NCBI GenBank assembly: GCA_022494885.1
Contig: JAGVSM010002943.1
Span: 1 to 64,000, forward strand
Length of the DNA: 64,000 bases
Origin: Micrasema longulum
Taxonomy: Eukaryota > Arthropoda > Insecta > Trichoptera > Brachycentridae
Direction of reading: 5' to 3'
Notes under the pieces: model-generated
Told to the model about the DNA's origin: nothing
The model's input: the letters and a program-made list of their open reading frames with translations, nothing else
The model's database searches: none
Translations under genes and position numbers: made by a program
Part shown: positions 31,891-42,685 of the stretch, one piece after another
How positions within the stretch are numbered: position 1 is the stretch's first letter
Layout: each line of letters opens with the position of its first letter

Positions 31891-32115
31891 TTACCTATAA
31901 AACAAATCACGGCTCGCCACTGTTGTTAACGCATGGTTAAATGCAAGCCTCATTTTTGAGAATATCACGTTCGAGTACGATGTATACCAACGTGGCTTTA
32001 ATGCTAGCATTTCTGGCGGGACAATTATATTATTTGGCACATCGTGATAATAGCGTTGTTTGATGGCACATTCTAGAAACATATTCTCAAATGTACCACA
32101 ACAATGCGTGGCCAA
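31891..32115 (-). other. 74-residue frame, possible TE-derived or exon fragment
   Basis: Minus frame with balanced composition: ATHCCGTFENMFLECAIKQR, YYHDVPNNIIVPPEMLALKP, RWYTSYSNVIFSKM. It looks more like real protein than the surrounding frames and extends somewhat past its first Met, but I recognise no family. No splice sites were identified. The next 500 bp to the right also reads with scattered protein-like pieces on the minus strand (for example a WLNNIEPGCGPTLF stretch near 32740), so a decayed coding element is possible. Confidence 0.3.
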
Positions 32116-32874
32116 AATTGCTTCACATGTGTATACAAGTGCACAGCTTGTGTTTTTATTAACTGCTGGTTAGAGAAATCAGACATTTCTTCCATCAAAA
32201 CTTCAACATTTACGAAATTGTGGAATAAAGGAATATACGTGATTAACCTACTTAAAAAAGGTTACATTTGTATTTTATTATTTTACAAGATTTTTTTTAT
32301 AACCAGAGATAGAACTAGAGCAGGGATTTTTACACACTATTAATATTTACCATGAACGTCTTCCTATCGCTTTGTTTCTTTGATAAATTGTTTCCTATGG
32401 AAGCTAGTACCATCCAAAATCCCGTAAAAAAGTCCAGTTTTTTCTGCCGTCTTCGGACGTACGGTATTCAAATATGATAAATATTTATGAAAAGCGCGAT
32501 AGGTAACGACACAGCAAATTTTATTCAAATACTCCCTTTAGAAAATCGGTTTAGTCATGGGGTGCAAAAATTGGGAATATGAGACTTCGGTTTTGTCGAT
32601 TTTAGTCAGGCATAATCAGTCAAGGAAAAGAGGTTTTTGTGGGAGTGTGACATAAAATCTATGTCTTCCAATACATATTTATCAAACTTCTGTGCCATCT
32701 CATATCCTTTTAAGTCCACAAAAATAGCGTGGGACCACATCCCGGTTCAATATTATTAAGCCAACTTATTATGTTCACAAAATGATTTGCACGAATTACT
32801 GCGATGGCCGATGCATCTTCGTTGTAAACAATTTAAATTATATTTTATTAGCATTCAAATATCATGATTATCAT
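32116..32874. other. Possible decayed coding element, unassigned
   Basis: Moderate-complexity sequence with short minus-strand protein-like stretches but many stops. No family name can be supported. Confidence 0.25.
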
Positions 32875-33030
32875 TGACCCTACAGCCCACTGAGGGCCTT
32901 GACCTGCAGCAAGGTTCGTCCCCATCTCCTTCTATCCTGGCATATACTGATCCGGTCCCTGATGCCAATAGCATCCATATCCCGTCCACTCCATCCGGCC
33001 ATCGAAGTTCAGGTTTACCAACGCTACGTC
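32875..33030 (-). pseudogene. LINE ORF2 extreme C-terminus
   Basis: The minus strand reads GKPELRWPDGVDG, then after a one-base slip DMDAIGIRDRISICQDRRRW, GRTLLQVKALSGL and a stop. It matches the tail of RT-type LINE proteins (RGRP..RW.D.V..D...IG...W...A.DR..WR....EAK). It is richer in GC than its surroundings and abuts another LINE at 33060. Confidence 0.6.
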
Positions 33031-33059
33031 TGCATTAGTGATTTGTGTGAAGTAATTTA

Positions 33060-33720
33060 TTGGGCAATCTTATTTTAATCTTACTACGTATCCTCCCGAT
33101 CGCAACCTCCCTATTATGTAAGGATCATGAAAATACCCGCGTACTGAGAACTCTTTACAACTCCTTGGTGCGAAGTAGACTCGAGAGTGGCTCGATGATT
33201 TGGGGGCCACATGAACTGAAGTACTCTCTTATGATAGAGAAAATCCAAAAGAAGTTTCTGAGATATCTCTACATGAGAGAGTGCGGGTATTATCCTTGGC
33301 TCTATCCGACCGAGATTCTCCAGGGTATGCTTGGCTACAACAGTTTAGAGACTAGAAGCAATGTGTATTTGACTACACATTTCTATCGATTGTTGCGCGG
33401 TATTGTCGTTGATCCTGAGATTATGATGAGCATTGGTTTGTATGTTCCTGATAATTACCTAAAACAGCGTCAGTATAGATTGTTTCATTTTTCGATATAC
33501 AGGACCAACTTGCCAATAGTTATGCCTGTTGGAAGAGCTACTGCTATGCTGAACAACATCGCTCTGGATATTGATCTGTTCCAAGTATCCGAAGGGGTTT
33601 TCCGGAGCAGTATAATAAAGTAGTAATAATAAAGGTTATTTAATGCATCCGAATTATTAAAACCCCGTTATCGTACCAGCTCCGAAAATCTTTCTTAATA
33701 TTTTCCTCCCAAATACAAGA
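33060..33720 (+). pseudogene. LINE ORF2 C-terminal domain (YYPWLYPT family, copy 1)
   Basis: Open 33060-33623, 187 codons. From residue about 28: RVLRTLYNSLVRSRLESGSM, IWGPHELKYSLMIEKIQKKF, LRYLYMRECGYYPWLYPTEI, then VPDNYLKQRQYRLFHFSIYR, TNLPIVMPVGRATAMLNNIA. The first about 25 residues do not match the sister copy at 56832-57686, so the true left edge is near 33115-33140. Only the post-RT domain is kept. A third piece is at 51810-52060 (-). Confidence 0.75.
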
Positions 33721-33834
33721 AATCTCATCTTTTTTACTCAATACTCAGTATTCAAAACCATACGTGAGTACAGGACGTGTTAGAGTTTTGTAGATGGTGA
33801 CTTTTGGCTAGAACGTTTGTTTTATATTTTAGTG
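33721..33834. other. Short spacer
   Basis: No feature. Confidence 0.35.
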
Positions 33835-33925
33835 TATACGTCTCGAAACCGATAGACATAGAAAAGTGGTTATATACTTATTATTTATGTTCAAAGCATT
33901 AACTTTGTGGTCTTTCTTGTAAAAC
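33835..33925 (+). repeat. Hammerhead-arm fragment plus Penelope-end motif
   Basis: TGTATACGTCTCGAAACCGA, TAGACATAGAAAAGTGGTTA (33831-33870) is the 3' half of the hammerhead-like arm (stem II 3' strand, GAAACC, outer edge). It is followed at 33895-33920 by AAAGCATTAACTTTGTGGTC, the Penelope terminal motif. The adjacency links the two elements. Confidence 0.5.
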
Positions 33926-33959
33926 CAATATTAAAAAAAAACAATATTTACAAACCTCG

Positions 33960-34560
33960 GCTCAAAATAAGTTAACAGATCGCCTAGAATTGATAAAGAA
34001 GTAGTACTCGAACTTTTTAAAAAGCAAGAGTGCCTGTCCGTAATGCTATTCTATGGCTCAAATTTGTTACTAGATACCGATTTGATAGTAACTACCAGAA
34101 AATGTATTTACATTCATATAATACAAGGCTAGCACAACGTGAAAGCTTGTCAGTACCGAGGTTTGTAAACAAGTATGGCCAAAGAACACTTCAATATACA
34201 ATTACTAAAAATTTTAATAAGATTCCTAAGATTATTTTAAAAGAAAATGTTGACAAAGCTTTTAAGAAAAAAATAATTAAATGTTTAATGTGTAACGAAG
34301 CTTTATATTGATTATTATTTAATGTCATCTATTTTCATTTTTATAAAATTTTTTTTTTTTTTTAATTTACTATTGGGTTTGCTTTTAGTTCTTAATAATG
34401 TTTATATTACTTTTTAAAATTTTAAAATTTCTCTAACGTTTCTCTTTGTAAAGGAAAAATAAGAAACCTGCTGACAAGCCGGTTTCGCAGTTTAGTGGGT
34501 TTCATTATTTTTCCTTTTATATTTTCTGTTCATGTTTTTACCTTCTTTAATAAAAATATT
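33960..34560 (+). pseudogene. LINE ORF2 C-terminus with 3' UTR
   Basis: Frame 34030-34311 ends YLHSYNTRLAQRESLSVPRF, VNKYGQRTLQYTITKNFNKI, PKII...AFKKKI, the LINE terminal block (H.YNTR......VPR..N.YG.R...Y..P..FN.IP). The UTR has GACAAGCCGGTTTCGCAGTT, TAGTGGGTTTCATTATTTTT (34473-34512) and ends in AATAAAAATATT; the same UTR is at 17290-17400. Confidence 0.65.
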
Positions 34561-34589
34561 TTAAAAATAAAAATTAAAAAAACATTAAA

Positions 34590-35035
34590 ATTAATGTTAC
34601 AAAATATAAGTATTTAACCGCTCACCGACTTTTTATGTCTACCGGTTTCGAGACGTACCCGTCTATTTGTCAGGACACTTACTACACCAACATGCAAATA
34701 TTAAAATACACTATCACCTTTACCGTTACCATAGTATACATAGTATTTACGAAAAAATACATAAGTTACATGCAAAGTTAAAGCGGATTCAGACACCACC
34801 ATGTCCGAACATGCATTAAGATTAAGTTTTTAATAATCAACGATATGTTGCAGAATTTTCGGTGGTGGGGATTAGGAAAGGAAGGAGCTAAAAGGTTAAC
34901 AGGTGGCGGAAAAGGTGAAAGTGTATTTTAGTATTTGCGTGTTGGTGTAGTGCGTGTCATGACAAAGAGACAGGTACGTCTGAAAACCGGTAGACATTAA
35001 AATTCGGCGAGTGGTTAAATACTTATATTTTGGTA
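34590..35035. mobile_element. Inverted-arm element with hammerhead-like cores (copy 3, compact)
   Basis: Left arm 34590-34745 and right arm 34880-35035 are inverted. Outer edges: ACAAAATATAAGTATTTAAC (34600 on) against GTTAAATACTTATATTTTGG (to 35030). Cores: minus-sense CTGACAA...AGACG/CGTCT...GAAACC at 34644-34673, plus-sense ATGACAA...AGAC...GTCT...GAAAACC at 34959-34989. The centre, about 135 bp, holds a GC-bearing GGTGGTGGGGATTAGGAAAG. The cleanest example of the family's overall shape; both cores carry base changes in the first box. Confidence 0.65.
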
Positions 35036-35094
35036 CAAACATTAATTGTTAAATACTTTTTTACATCTAAAAAATTTGATTCATTCAAACTTTC

Positions 35095-35335
35095 GATAAG
35101 CGCCTTGTCGCAGTTAAAAATACGGATTACTGTGAAACTGGCGTCGCGGGTTCGATTCCCGCCAGCTGCAAGAAGAAAATCCAAAAAAGATTTTATTCTC
35201 ATTTGGTTTGGGTGTTATGGTGTATTTTTCTGAACTTCCTTCCATATTCTGTTTTCCCACTTCTGGTTCTTTGTTTTTTAAAAAAACGATGATTTTATAC
35301 AAAAAAAAGAATTATAAATAAACAGATTATCCTCA
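35095..35335 (+). mobile_element. tRNA-derived SINE, third type
   Basis: GCGGGTTCGATTCCCGC (35147-35163) is a perfect T-arm (5-bp stem GCGGG/CCCGC, TTCGATT loop) and a strong box B. The upstream 50 bases do not fold as a whole tRNA and no acceptor partner follows, so it is a SINE head and not a tRNA gene. The body runs through TTTTATTCTCATTTGGTTTG to a T/A-rich end near 35310. Confidence 0.55.
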
Positions 35336-35574
35336 CACTCTTTGATAAATGTGAAACTTACCTGCAAAGTCTTCTCTCTCAGGAACATGTTAAAAATAAT
35401 CCTTATTGGAAATATTTAAATGTACAAATTCTATTACTAACCTGTATTTAATATATGTTCAATCCTCAGCATACAAATTAACATGGCTTATAACTGTTGA
35501 GTATTAAACTTACAAATCACGTTTTGAACGAATTAAGAAGAAAACAAGATTAGGAAAATATGAAATAATACAGT
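35336..35574. other. AT-rich spacer
   Basis: Nothing recognised. Confidence 0.4.
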
Positions 35575-35940
35575 TCTGTGTGAACTGGGCAAAAATCTAA
35601 GACGCGTGTTTTAACTGTATTGCTGCTGAGTGCTAAGCTAAGTAAAAATACTGAAAAATGAAAATAAGTGTAGAAAAGTCTTTCCCGTAGTGTAGTGAAT
35701 GGCGCGTTTGCCTACCATGCTTAACCAGGATCATTTCAGAGGGGGTTAACATTAAATATTTATTTTTAAAGATGACACTGAAATTTCAACAAAAAAAACT
35801 TGCACTTAAACTAGCACTTAAAGCGCAAGACTGATCAACTCACACGTATGCAACAGAAGATCGAGATACTCTGCATTTGATTTTAGGATGCAGTGCCCTT
35901 TGCACTCAAGGGTGCGGATAGGGGTCTGTTGATGGCTATT
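35575..35940 (+). mobile_element. Composite SINE (block X plus SINE B), near complete
   Basis: Block X (GTGTGAACTGGGCAAAAATC, GCTGCTGAGTGCTAAGC) at 35578-35640, then tRNA-like head CCGTAGTGTAGTGAATGGCG, GTTTGCCTACCATGCTTAAC at 35687-35730, then the body with AAGACTGATCAACTC near 35830 and the tail ATGCAGTGCCCTTTGCACTC, AAGGGTGCGGATAGGGGTC (35889-35927). The head matches GGTCAGCGCGTTTGCCTACC of 52430-52690 (-). Confidence 0.7.
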
Positions 35941-36169
35941 TTTTAAATATTTTTTTATATTTGCATTTTTATAAATCAGTTAAAATTGTATTGAACACGC
36001 AATATTCTTACTTGGAAGAGATTGTTCTAATGAGTAGAAATTTTGAATTCATTTTCTTTATAATATTAATATTTTATATTTATATTCCAGCTCAAATAGG
36101 CAGATAGTGTAATATTTAACCAACCATACAATCTCTACAAAGCATAAAAAATGAGAAAAAAAAGATATT
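35941..36169. other. AT-rich spacer
   Basis: Nothing recognised. Confidence 0.35.
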
Positions 36170-36485
36170 CACAATATTTGAGTTTGTCTAAATGTTTGGA
36201 TTTGGACTGAAAACACTGGATTTCACCCCCTCGGGAGTCATACAAAATAACAAATTACAACAGGGATGGAGAATACCTTAAAGAAGGGATATGGCAGTAT
36301 AGGCATTTACAGGGCTTATGATCTATCATTGGCTGGTTTAAGTTGCCACTTTACACACTGTGTACCATTCACCTAATTGCCTATATTTGAAAAATGCCTT
36401 TGCCAACGTCTGTAAATGTCAAGACTTCTATATTATCTTCTTTAAGGTATTTTCCATCCCTGTTATAATTTGTCAATAACGTATT
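36170..36485. repeat. FB repeat, plus unit turning back
   Basis: Plus sense: TTTGAGTTTGTCTAAATGTT, TTTCACCCCCTCGGGAGTCA, AAATTACAACAGGGATGGAG, GCATTTACAGGGCTTATGAT, CCACTTTACACACTGTGTAC. From about 36405 it reads minus sense: GTCAAGACTTCTATATTATC, TCCATCCCTGTTATAATTTG. So a short palindromic end is present. Confidence 0.7.
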
Positions 36486-37109
36486 TAATTTTAAAACTCA
36501 ACAGATACGAGCATAAACATTATAATGTTTTTGATTAGTAAAGTGTAAAAAATAAAGCCTAATGAACGTTTCTACAATTAAATTGCATTGTCCATTTTTA
36601 ACCATGGTTTATATAGTATTTTTATAAAAATTTTAAGCTTTTTCGCGATAAAATTAAAAATGTGTCTGGTTTTCGTAGAATTGTAAAACATAATATTAAA
36701 CCATTCCATTTTTCTCCTATCTGTGATACTGTATTTTAGAATGCTACTGGGACCATTTAATAAGTTGGAAAGGTTATGCGCGCGCATCAATTGACTTATT
36801 TGATCGCTGTTCCCCGAGAAGTTACAGGAGATTGGGTTTCAATTTCAAATATTGACTGAAATAAGGTTGTACCACTTTAGTTTTCTTCTCTCCTAGAAAT
36901 CGTTAACTCTATAGCTGTGTTTGTAAAAGCATTTTCCATCATATTATGAAGTTGAGCGGTGTGTATGTGTATGTGTCATCACTATTTACCAATATTTAAT
37001 GCACGATGCATCAAAACTAATAAAACGAAATACTTTTTAAATTAATTCAATTTCAAATGTGGTTTTCATTGTTATTATTGTTTCAAGTTTTCTAATTAAC
37101 ATTCTTAAG
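36486..37109. other. Unassigned
   Basis: The minus frame at 36578-36790 is K/I/N-rich and unassigned. Nothing else seen. Confidence 0.35.
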
Positions 37110-37610
37110 TATAATATAAATTAATTAACAAATTACAACAGGGATGGAGAATACCTTAAATAAGGGAATATGGAAGTCAAGGCATTTACAGGGCTTATGA
37201 CCTGTCATTGGCTGGTTTAAGTGGTCACTTTACACACTTTGTAACATTCACCATTTTGCCTATGTTTGAACATCCATATTTTTTCAATTCTTCCATCTGT
37301 TGATTTTAGTGAAGTTAAAGAGCTGAAACCTTTATTGTTGTGAAGAGATTCATCTGACTGAATTATTTCACATGCTTGGCATTATACGCCTGAAAACAAT
37401 TTTCAATTTTTGAATTTCTTCTTGGACCAGTTGGTTTCATTACAATATTTGAGTTTGTCCAAATGTTCATAGACAAAAGACTGGATTTTACCCCTTCGGG
37501 GGTCATTATGATAAACAAATTACAGTTGTTATTTGTTAATTTTAATGACCCCCGAGGGGGTATCCAGTATTTTGTCTATGAACATTTGGACAAACTCAAA
37601 TATTGAAATA
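37110..37610. repeat. FB repeat, complete unit ending in an 80-bp hairpin
   Basis: A full plus-sense unit runs from ACAAATTACAACAGGGATGG (37129) through GGCATTTACAGGGCTTATGA, CCACTT-type core, GAGCTGAAACCTTTATTGTT, ATTCATCTGACTGAATTATT to CAATATTTGAGTTTGTCCAA (37443). From there to 37605 the sequence is a near-perfect inverted repeat with about 75-80 bp arms, ending TGGACAAACTCAAATATTG. Confidence 0.8.
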
Positions 37611-37674
37611 AATTAATAATGAGAGAAAATATAATCCTTAATACAAACAAAAAATATCGTGTATTTACATTTAT

Positions 37675-38225
37675 ACAATATAGAAGTCTAGGCATCTACA
37701 GCGCTTACGGCCTGTCATTGGCTGGTTTAAGTTTCTACTTTACACACTGTGTAACATTCACCATTCTGCCTATATTTAAACATTTATATTACTTCAATTC
37801 TTTTATCTGTTGATGTTTGTGAAGTTAAATCCACCTGGTCCATGAAGAAGTATAGAAATTTAAAAAATAAAAATTTCAGTCGTTGCCTAGTATGTAGGTG
37901 AAATAATTCAATTAGATGAATCTCACCTGCGTAAATAAAGGTTTCAGCTCATTAACTTCACAAACATCAAGATATGAAAGAATTGAAGTAATATAGATGT
38001 TCAAATATGGGCAGAATAGTGAATGTTACACAGTGTGTAAAGTGGCCACTTAAACCAGCCAATGACTGGTCATAAGCCCTGTAGATGCCTAGACTTCTAT
38101 ATTGCCTTCTTTAAAAAATTTTTCATCTCTGTTGTAATATGTCAATGTTAAAAGCTCCTCAGGGAGTTGAATCCAGTCCTTGTCTACAAAAATTTGGACA
38201 AACTCAAAATATTGTTGATTTACAG
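37675..38225. repeat. FB repeat, foldback copy with 150-bp arms
   Basis: Arm 37678-37827 (TAGAAGTCTAGGCATCTACA ... TGTTGATGTTTGTGAAGTTA) is the inverted partner of 37953-38102 (TAACTTCACAAACATCAAGA ... AGATGCCTAGACTTCTATA). The loop of about 125 bp includes TCCACCTGGTCCATGAAGAA and GTTGCCTAGTATGTAGGTG. The minus-sense unit then continues to 38220 with CTCCTCAGGGAGTTGAATCC and TTGGACAAACTCAAAATATT. Confidence 0.8.
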
Positions 38226-38679
38226 GGTGGTTTTAAAAGTGATCATTTTTAATTAATAATTTGAATTAATCTAGAACTTTTGGCCCTCTGGTTTTGAACC
38301 ACGTTATTGCTGAATGTCTCAGTGCCCATGTGTGTTGTGTGATTTGCGTGTATGTGAATATAAAAGGTATTTATGTGTGTTTGTATGTTTATGGATATTT
38401 GGGTCTTGAATGTATGCGCGTTGTTTCTTAGAGTCGGTTAGTGGCCAATATTAGGATTCTTTGGCATCTTTGAAATTTGGCAGCCACGTTCCACTGACGC
38501 GAGCTGGTACTTGCACAGAAATGCACATGTTTGAAAACTGTACAATTTTACAATTTATTGATTTACATTTTCAAATATTACGGTTTCTCATTCACACGAA
38601 AATAATTTAACAGCGAAACAAATACGGTGAAGATGGTATCTTTGATTTTCTGAATCATATATTTTTTATAAAGTTTATA
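38226..38679. other. Unassigned
   Basis: A GT-rich patch at 38330-38400 with repeated GTGTGT/TGTTTGTATG. No gene or family supported. Confidence 0.35.
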
Positions 38680-38725
38680 TTTGAAGCACTAACTTTGTGG
38701 TTATTCATTATTATAAAATAAATAA
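38680..38725 (-). repeat. Penelope-like element 3' terminal scrap
   Basis: GAAGCACTAACTTTGTGGTT, ATTCATTATTATA (plus strand) is the terminal motif shared with 49445-49475 and 57955-57990, where it ends a minus-sense Penelope-like element. Only about 45 bp remain. Confidence 0.45.
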
Positions 38726-38739
38726 AACATTTTACATGT

Positions 38740-39425
38740 TCAGTACTTGATACAACAGATAAAATAAAATATATTGGTCTATACTTAGACCAAAACTTAA
38801 AATGGAAAGACCATATTAGTGAACTAGTTAAATGAATTAGAAAATGTATATACATATTTATTAGATTAAGGAATATATTAAAAATCAATCATTTAAAAAT
38901 AGCTTAATACCTAATTGTACAATCTTTGTTACAATATGGTATTGTAGGATGGGGTGGTGCATATGCCAATATATTTAACCCACTTAAAATAGTACAAAGA
39001 TTAATTACTAAAGTAATTTTAAACATACCCTCAACATTCAATACGGAAAGTCTACATAACATATTTAAGGTTCATACAGTAGACACTTTTTATAAAATAA
39101 ATTCCATTATACAAATTTATAGAGAAGAAAAAATAAAAGAATTTGAGATGAATAAGTCACTCAGATACCAAAATAATATTAAAATTTTTGACTTTCACAC
39201 AAGTCATGGTCAAAATAGCTTTGTCTTCAAAGGTGTAAAAAATTATAATAATCTCCCTGATGAACTAAAAACAATTATCAATTGAACACGTCTAAAAACT
39301 GCATTAAATGTTCATTAGTATGATGTATTATTATTTAATGTTTTTTCTTTATATTTTCTATGTTTTTTTTTTTTACTTATATACTCGAAGATTCTAAATT
39401 ATGTAAACTCTTATAAATAAACAAC
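38740..39425 (+). pseudogene. LINE ORF2 C-terminal region with UTR
   Basis: Starts KYIGLYLDQNLKWKDHISEL (stop after LVK), then IRKCIYIFIRLRNILKINHL, QSLLQYGIVGWGGAYANIFN, PLKIVQRLITKVIL, and ends HTSHGQNSFVFKGVKNYNNL, PDELK. This is the post-RT region of a LINE ORF2 with only two or three in-frame stops. The 119-residue open part begins at 38926. The UTR reaches an AATAAA near 39415. It is related in its first block to 6286-6620. Confidence 0.7.
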
Positions 39426-41589
39426 TACAACAGTGCAAGTTACTCTCCAAGCTCAAGAGTTAGTATCGTTTTTGGAAAGTAACAGTGTGATAACATTTAC
39501 TAGATGTGTAAAAGTAGATATGTTTAGAATTTTACAAAAACATGTACTTTTTATGAAATTTATTGATTGAAAAAATTTTTTTTTTTAAAAACTTTGTTTT
39601 TAATTTATTGGTTAAATTTTTTATTGGTTAAAAACAAAATCCTTTTATTTATTTTTTTAAAAAATCTAAATTATTAGACAAAAATACCAAATTTCGTACC
39701 ATTCGTCAGTAGCAGTTCGTAATCGGTAGGCAAAAATAACATTCTATTTAGCTTATAAAAAACCAATGATGACCTCGCTCTACCTAAAAAAAATGTTTTT
39801 TTAAATATATTTATGTAATGATAATCGTTTTTCCACTTAAATATTGGCCACGTTTTTATATATTTAGTATTTATTAAAATGTAAATAAATAATATTTCTA
39901 CAAAACGTAAAAATACATATTCACTTTTCTTTATTTTAGGGCATTTTATATGAAAACACTAAATATTTCGTGAGTTTATTTCTTTTGTAAAATATTTATC
40001 AAAATAGGAAAGAAAATATATCGGTAATTGATTGATTGATTTGGTTTTAATTTTGTAGAACTTCGTATTTAAACTTGTTATGTAGGAAATCAAACACTGA
40101 TTTGAGTCTACTGAATACTTTATTTTATTACGGTAATTTTTGATAAGAAAATATTTATTTTAATATTATTATAGTATTCAGTATACTCAAATCATTGTTC
40201 AATTTCTTATATTATCAAAAATATAATCATTGTAAGATGTCACTTTTCACTACTACAGTACAGTACACAATGATGTTTTTTTTTGCGTAGTTGAAAACGT
40301 AAATAAAATGTAAATATCATATGGAAAAATATATATTTGTAACTTCCATCTGTACAAAACTCGACAGATCAATAAAATTCATATACCTTATTTTCGCGAT
40401 TTACCTTGCTTCCCGTGACAAGATTCTTACAAACACAACAATGAAACAGTTATGTGCTACGGGAAATGGGATAAAATAAACGTTTTTTTACTCATTATAA
40501 ACATTAGAGCATTTAACAGTACAGCGAAGTTTGTCGAAAATGTATGAAAAAAATAATGAAAACTATTATGGTAAAAATGAACTACATCACGAGTTCTTGC
40601 CAATCAACCAATCTACAACTGCGTTGGATAGATGTCAGGTTTCCGGGAAGCCAACCCCCCAGTCCGGACGTCAAATCGATGACAACAAGTGAGGTCACGG
40701 GTGGAGTAATTTTAAAATCATGGAATTTTGAAAGTCATAACGATGATATTACGATACATAAAAATAAAAAGTTTTCTTAGTTCGATAGTCTATAAACAAA
40801 TATATGTATTTCTTTAAACCACTAAACTTTTTCACTAAGCAGAACTTTCGGGAACATTAGAAAATAATGTTTGATTGGTCGTTTTTTCTTGTTGTTATTT
40901 TTTTTTCGTTGTTTTTGTTGATTTTGTTTTACTGTTTAAACCTAAACACATAAATGTATATTAGGTTTGAACTCTCAGAAAAAGTAATGTATGGGTTGTA
41001 TCAGTGGAATTATTTATTCGTTTTTGATGTACATAAAAATATAATACAGAAAAAAAAGTTGTGCAATTGTGAAAATGATATACTCGTATTTTAAAAATAA
41101 TTTAGTAACAGTAATTTTACAAGTAATTGGCCAGATTTGACCATAAAAAAGTACTATAATGAAATTAACGACTTCAAATAAAACCTTTTAACACGTTTAA
41201 GTACGTTTCTGTTTAATTTCAAACAATAAACGCCACTTTATCCCAACCACATTGAAAAAAAACATTTGTAACAATAAATCCGTAGTTTCATTTTATTTCA
41301 AGAGCTGTTTGAATTTATTAAAGTTCTATTGAAAAATTAATTTTCCTTTTTAATGGTGACAATTAAAGTCTTTTGCGAGATTGGAATTAATTCAGCGAAC
41401 AATATTTTAAATTGGCTGTCTCGATTTCTTTTAATGTCGCTTTACACTTTACTAAGTGGAAAAGTGGCAAAAGGGCGCCCTTGCGTTATGGAACGCCTCC
41501 AGTAAGATGTTTGCAAAGTTGATTTATATCAAGAGATATCGGGCATGAAAAAACTTTGATATAAAAAATTAGTACTTGGATAAATATAT
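39426..41589. other. 2.1 kb without recognised genes or repeats
   Basis: Strongly AT-rich. A GC-richer patch at 40590-40720 (for example GGAAGCCAACCCCCCAGTCC) sits in a 78-residue plus frame with no known domain. A pair of similar stretches near 40095-40120 and 40180-40205 (CACTGATTTGAGTCTACTGA against CAGTATACTCAAATCATTG) are inverted. Otherwise nothing. Confidence 0.45.
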
Positions 41590-41692
41590 TTAGTTCCTTT
41601 AAATGTTTTTAGATAAGTGCTGGACTAACCTACTAGGGAGTTTGTGGAATCTCATTCATATTTTTAAATAATTTTTCTGACATTATTAAGCA
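41590..41692 (+). repeat. FB repeat, start fragment
   Basis: TTTTTAGATAAGTGCTGGAC, TAACCTACTAGGGAGTTTGT resemble TTGTAGACAAGGACTGGATTC...CTCCCTGAGGAG. Weak, partial. Confidence 0.35.
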
Positions 41693-42685
41693 TTTTTTTT
41701 ATTTATTTGTTTATTTTTTCATACATTTAATTTTTACGTAGAAATATAATTACAAATATACACTTTAGAAAAATACATCTTAAAATTAAGCTATAACATA
41801 AATTGGAAAAAATTCCCACAAAGTCTTCAGCGTCTGAGCGTGGGCCATTCCTTTTTTAATTATTAATAAGTTTTTAGCATATAAATATGGTATGACATGA
41901 AAAGAAAAGAAGAGAAAAATAAAATAAAAACCAAATTAACATATGCTGAGATTATTTTTATATTTGCATTTATTTATCTTGTTCCCGTTATTAATTGCTT
42001 TGCTTATGCATACAAAACTTTTTTTATAAACACTAAACACATAAAATACAATTATAATTTTTTTGATGTTCCGTCTTTTCAGAAAATTCCGTTTCAAGTC
42101 TCTTTTAAGACTCTTTTATACCAATATCAATATATTCAAAAACATAATGACATATTTATTTTCAAAATAAATCATTAGATAAATCATTAATAAATTGAAG
42201 CTATGTTTTTAATATAAATTAAAATAGAATAAATAGAAATAAAACACGGAGATAGTGGAAAATGAAAAAGAAGGAAAGTAATGAGGAGTAGTGGAGGATG
42301 AATAAAGAAAAGTAAGGGTGTAAAATTGTATTTGATTGGACGACGATAATAAGGATAAAAAAAAAAGACAAAACGTCTGTTCTCTGTTATTCTGAATCAC
42401 TTTTGTTAGTTTTTTTTTATGTTCCTATTAAATGGAGTGTTAAATGTATAGAAACTATTAAAATCCTTATTAAATGTTTCACCTATACAAGGGATGGTCG
42501 AATGTTTCCGATGATAAGTTTTAATGTAAGGAATATAGAAAAGATCAGACAGTCTAGATTTTAACGGATTATTTTAATTACTAAGAAACTTCTTATTTCC
42601 AAAAAAAACTAAATAAATGAAATGATGAAATAAGCATCATTAAAAAATTTGAAACATAGGCATTTCTAAATTCATATAAGGAACA
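41693..42685. other. AT-rich stretch without genes
   Basis: The open frame at 41897-42178 is low complexity. Nothing assigned. Confidence 0.45.

Noticed and set aside
35095..35170. A true tRNA gene at the strong T-arm
   Set aside because: The T-arm is perfect but the upstream part does not fold into D and anticodon arms and there is no acceptor stem; best explained as a SINE head.
41897..42178. 93-residue plus frame as a gene
   Set aside because: K/I/F/Y-rich translation of AT-rich DNA without any domain; typical chance frame.
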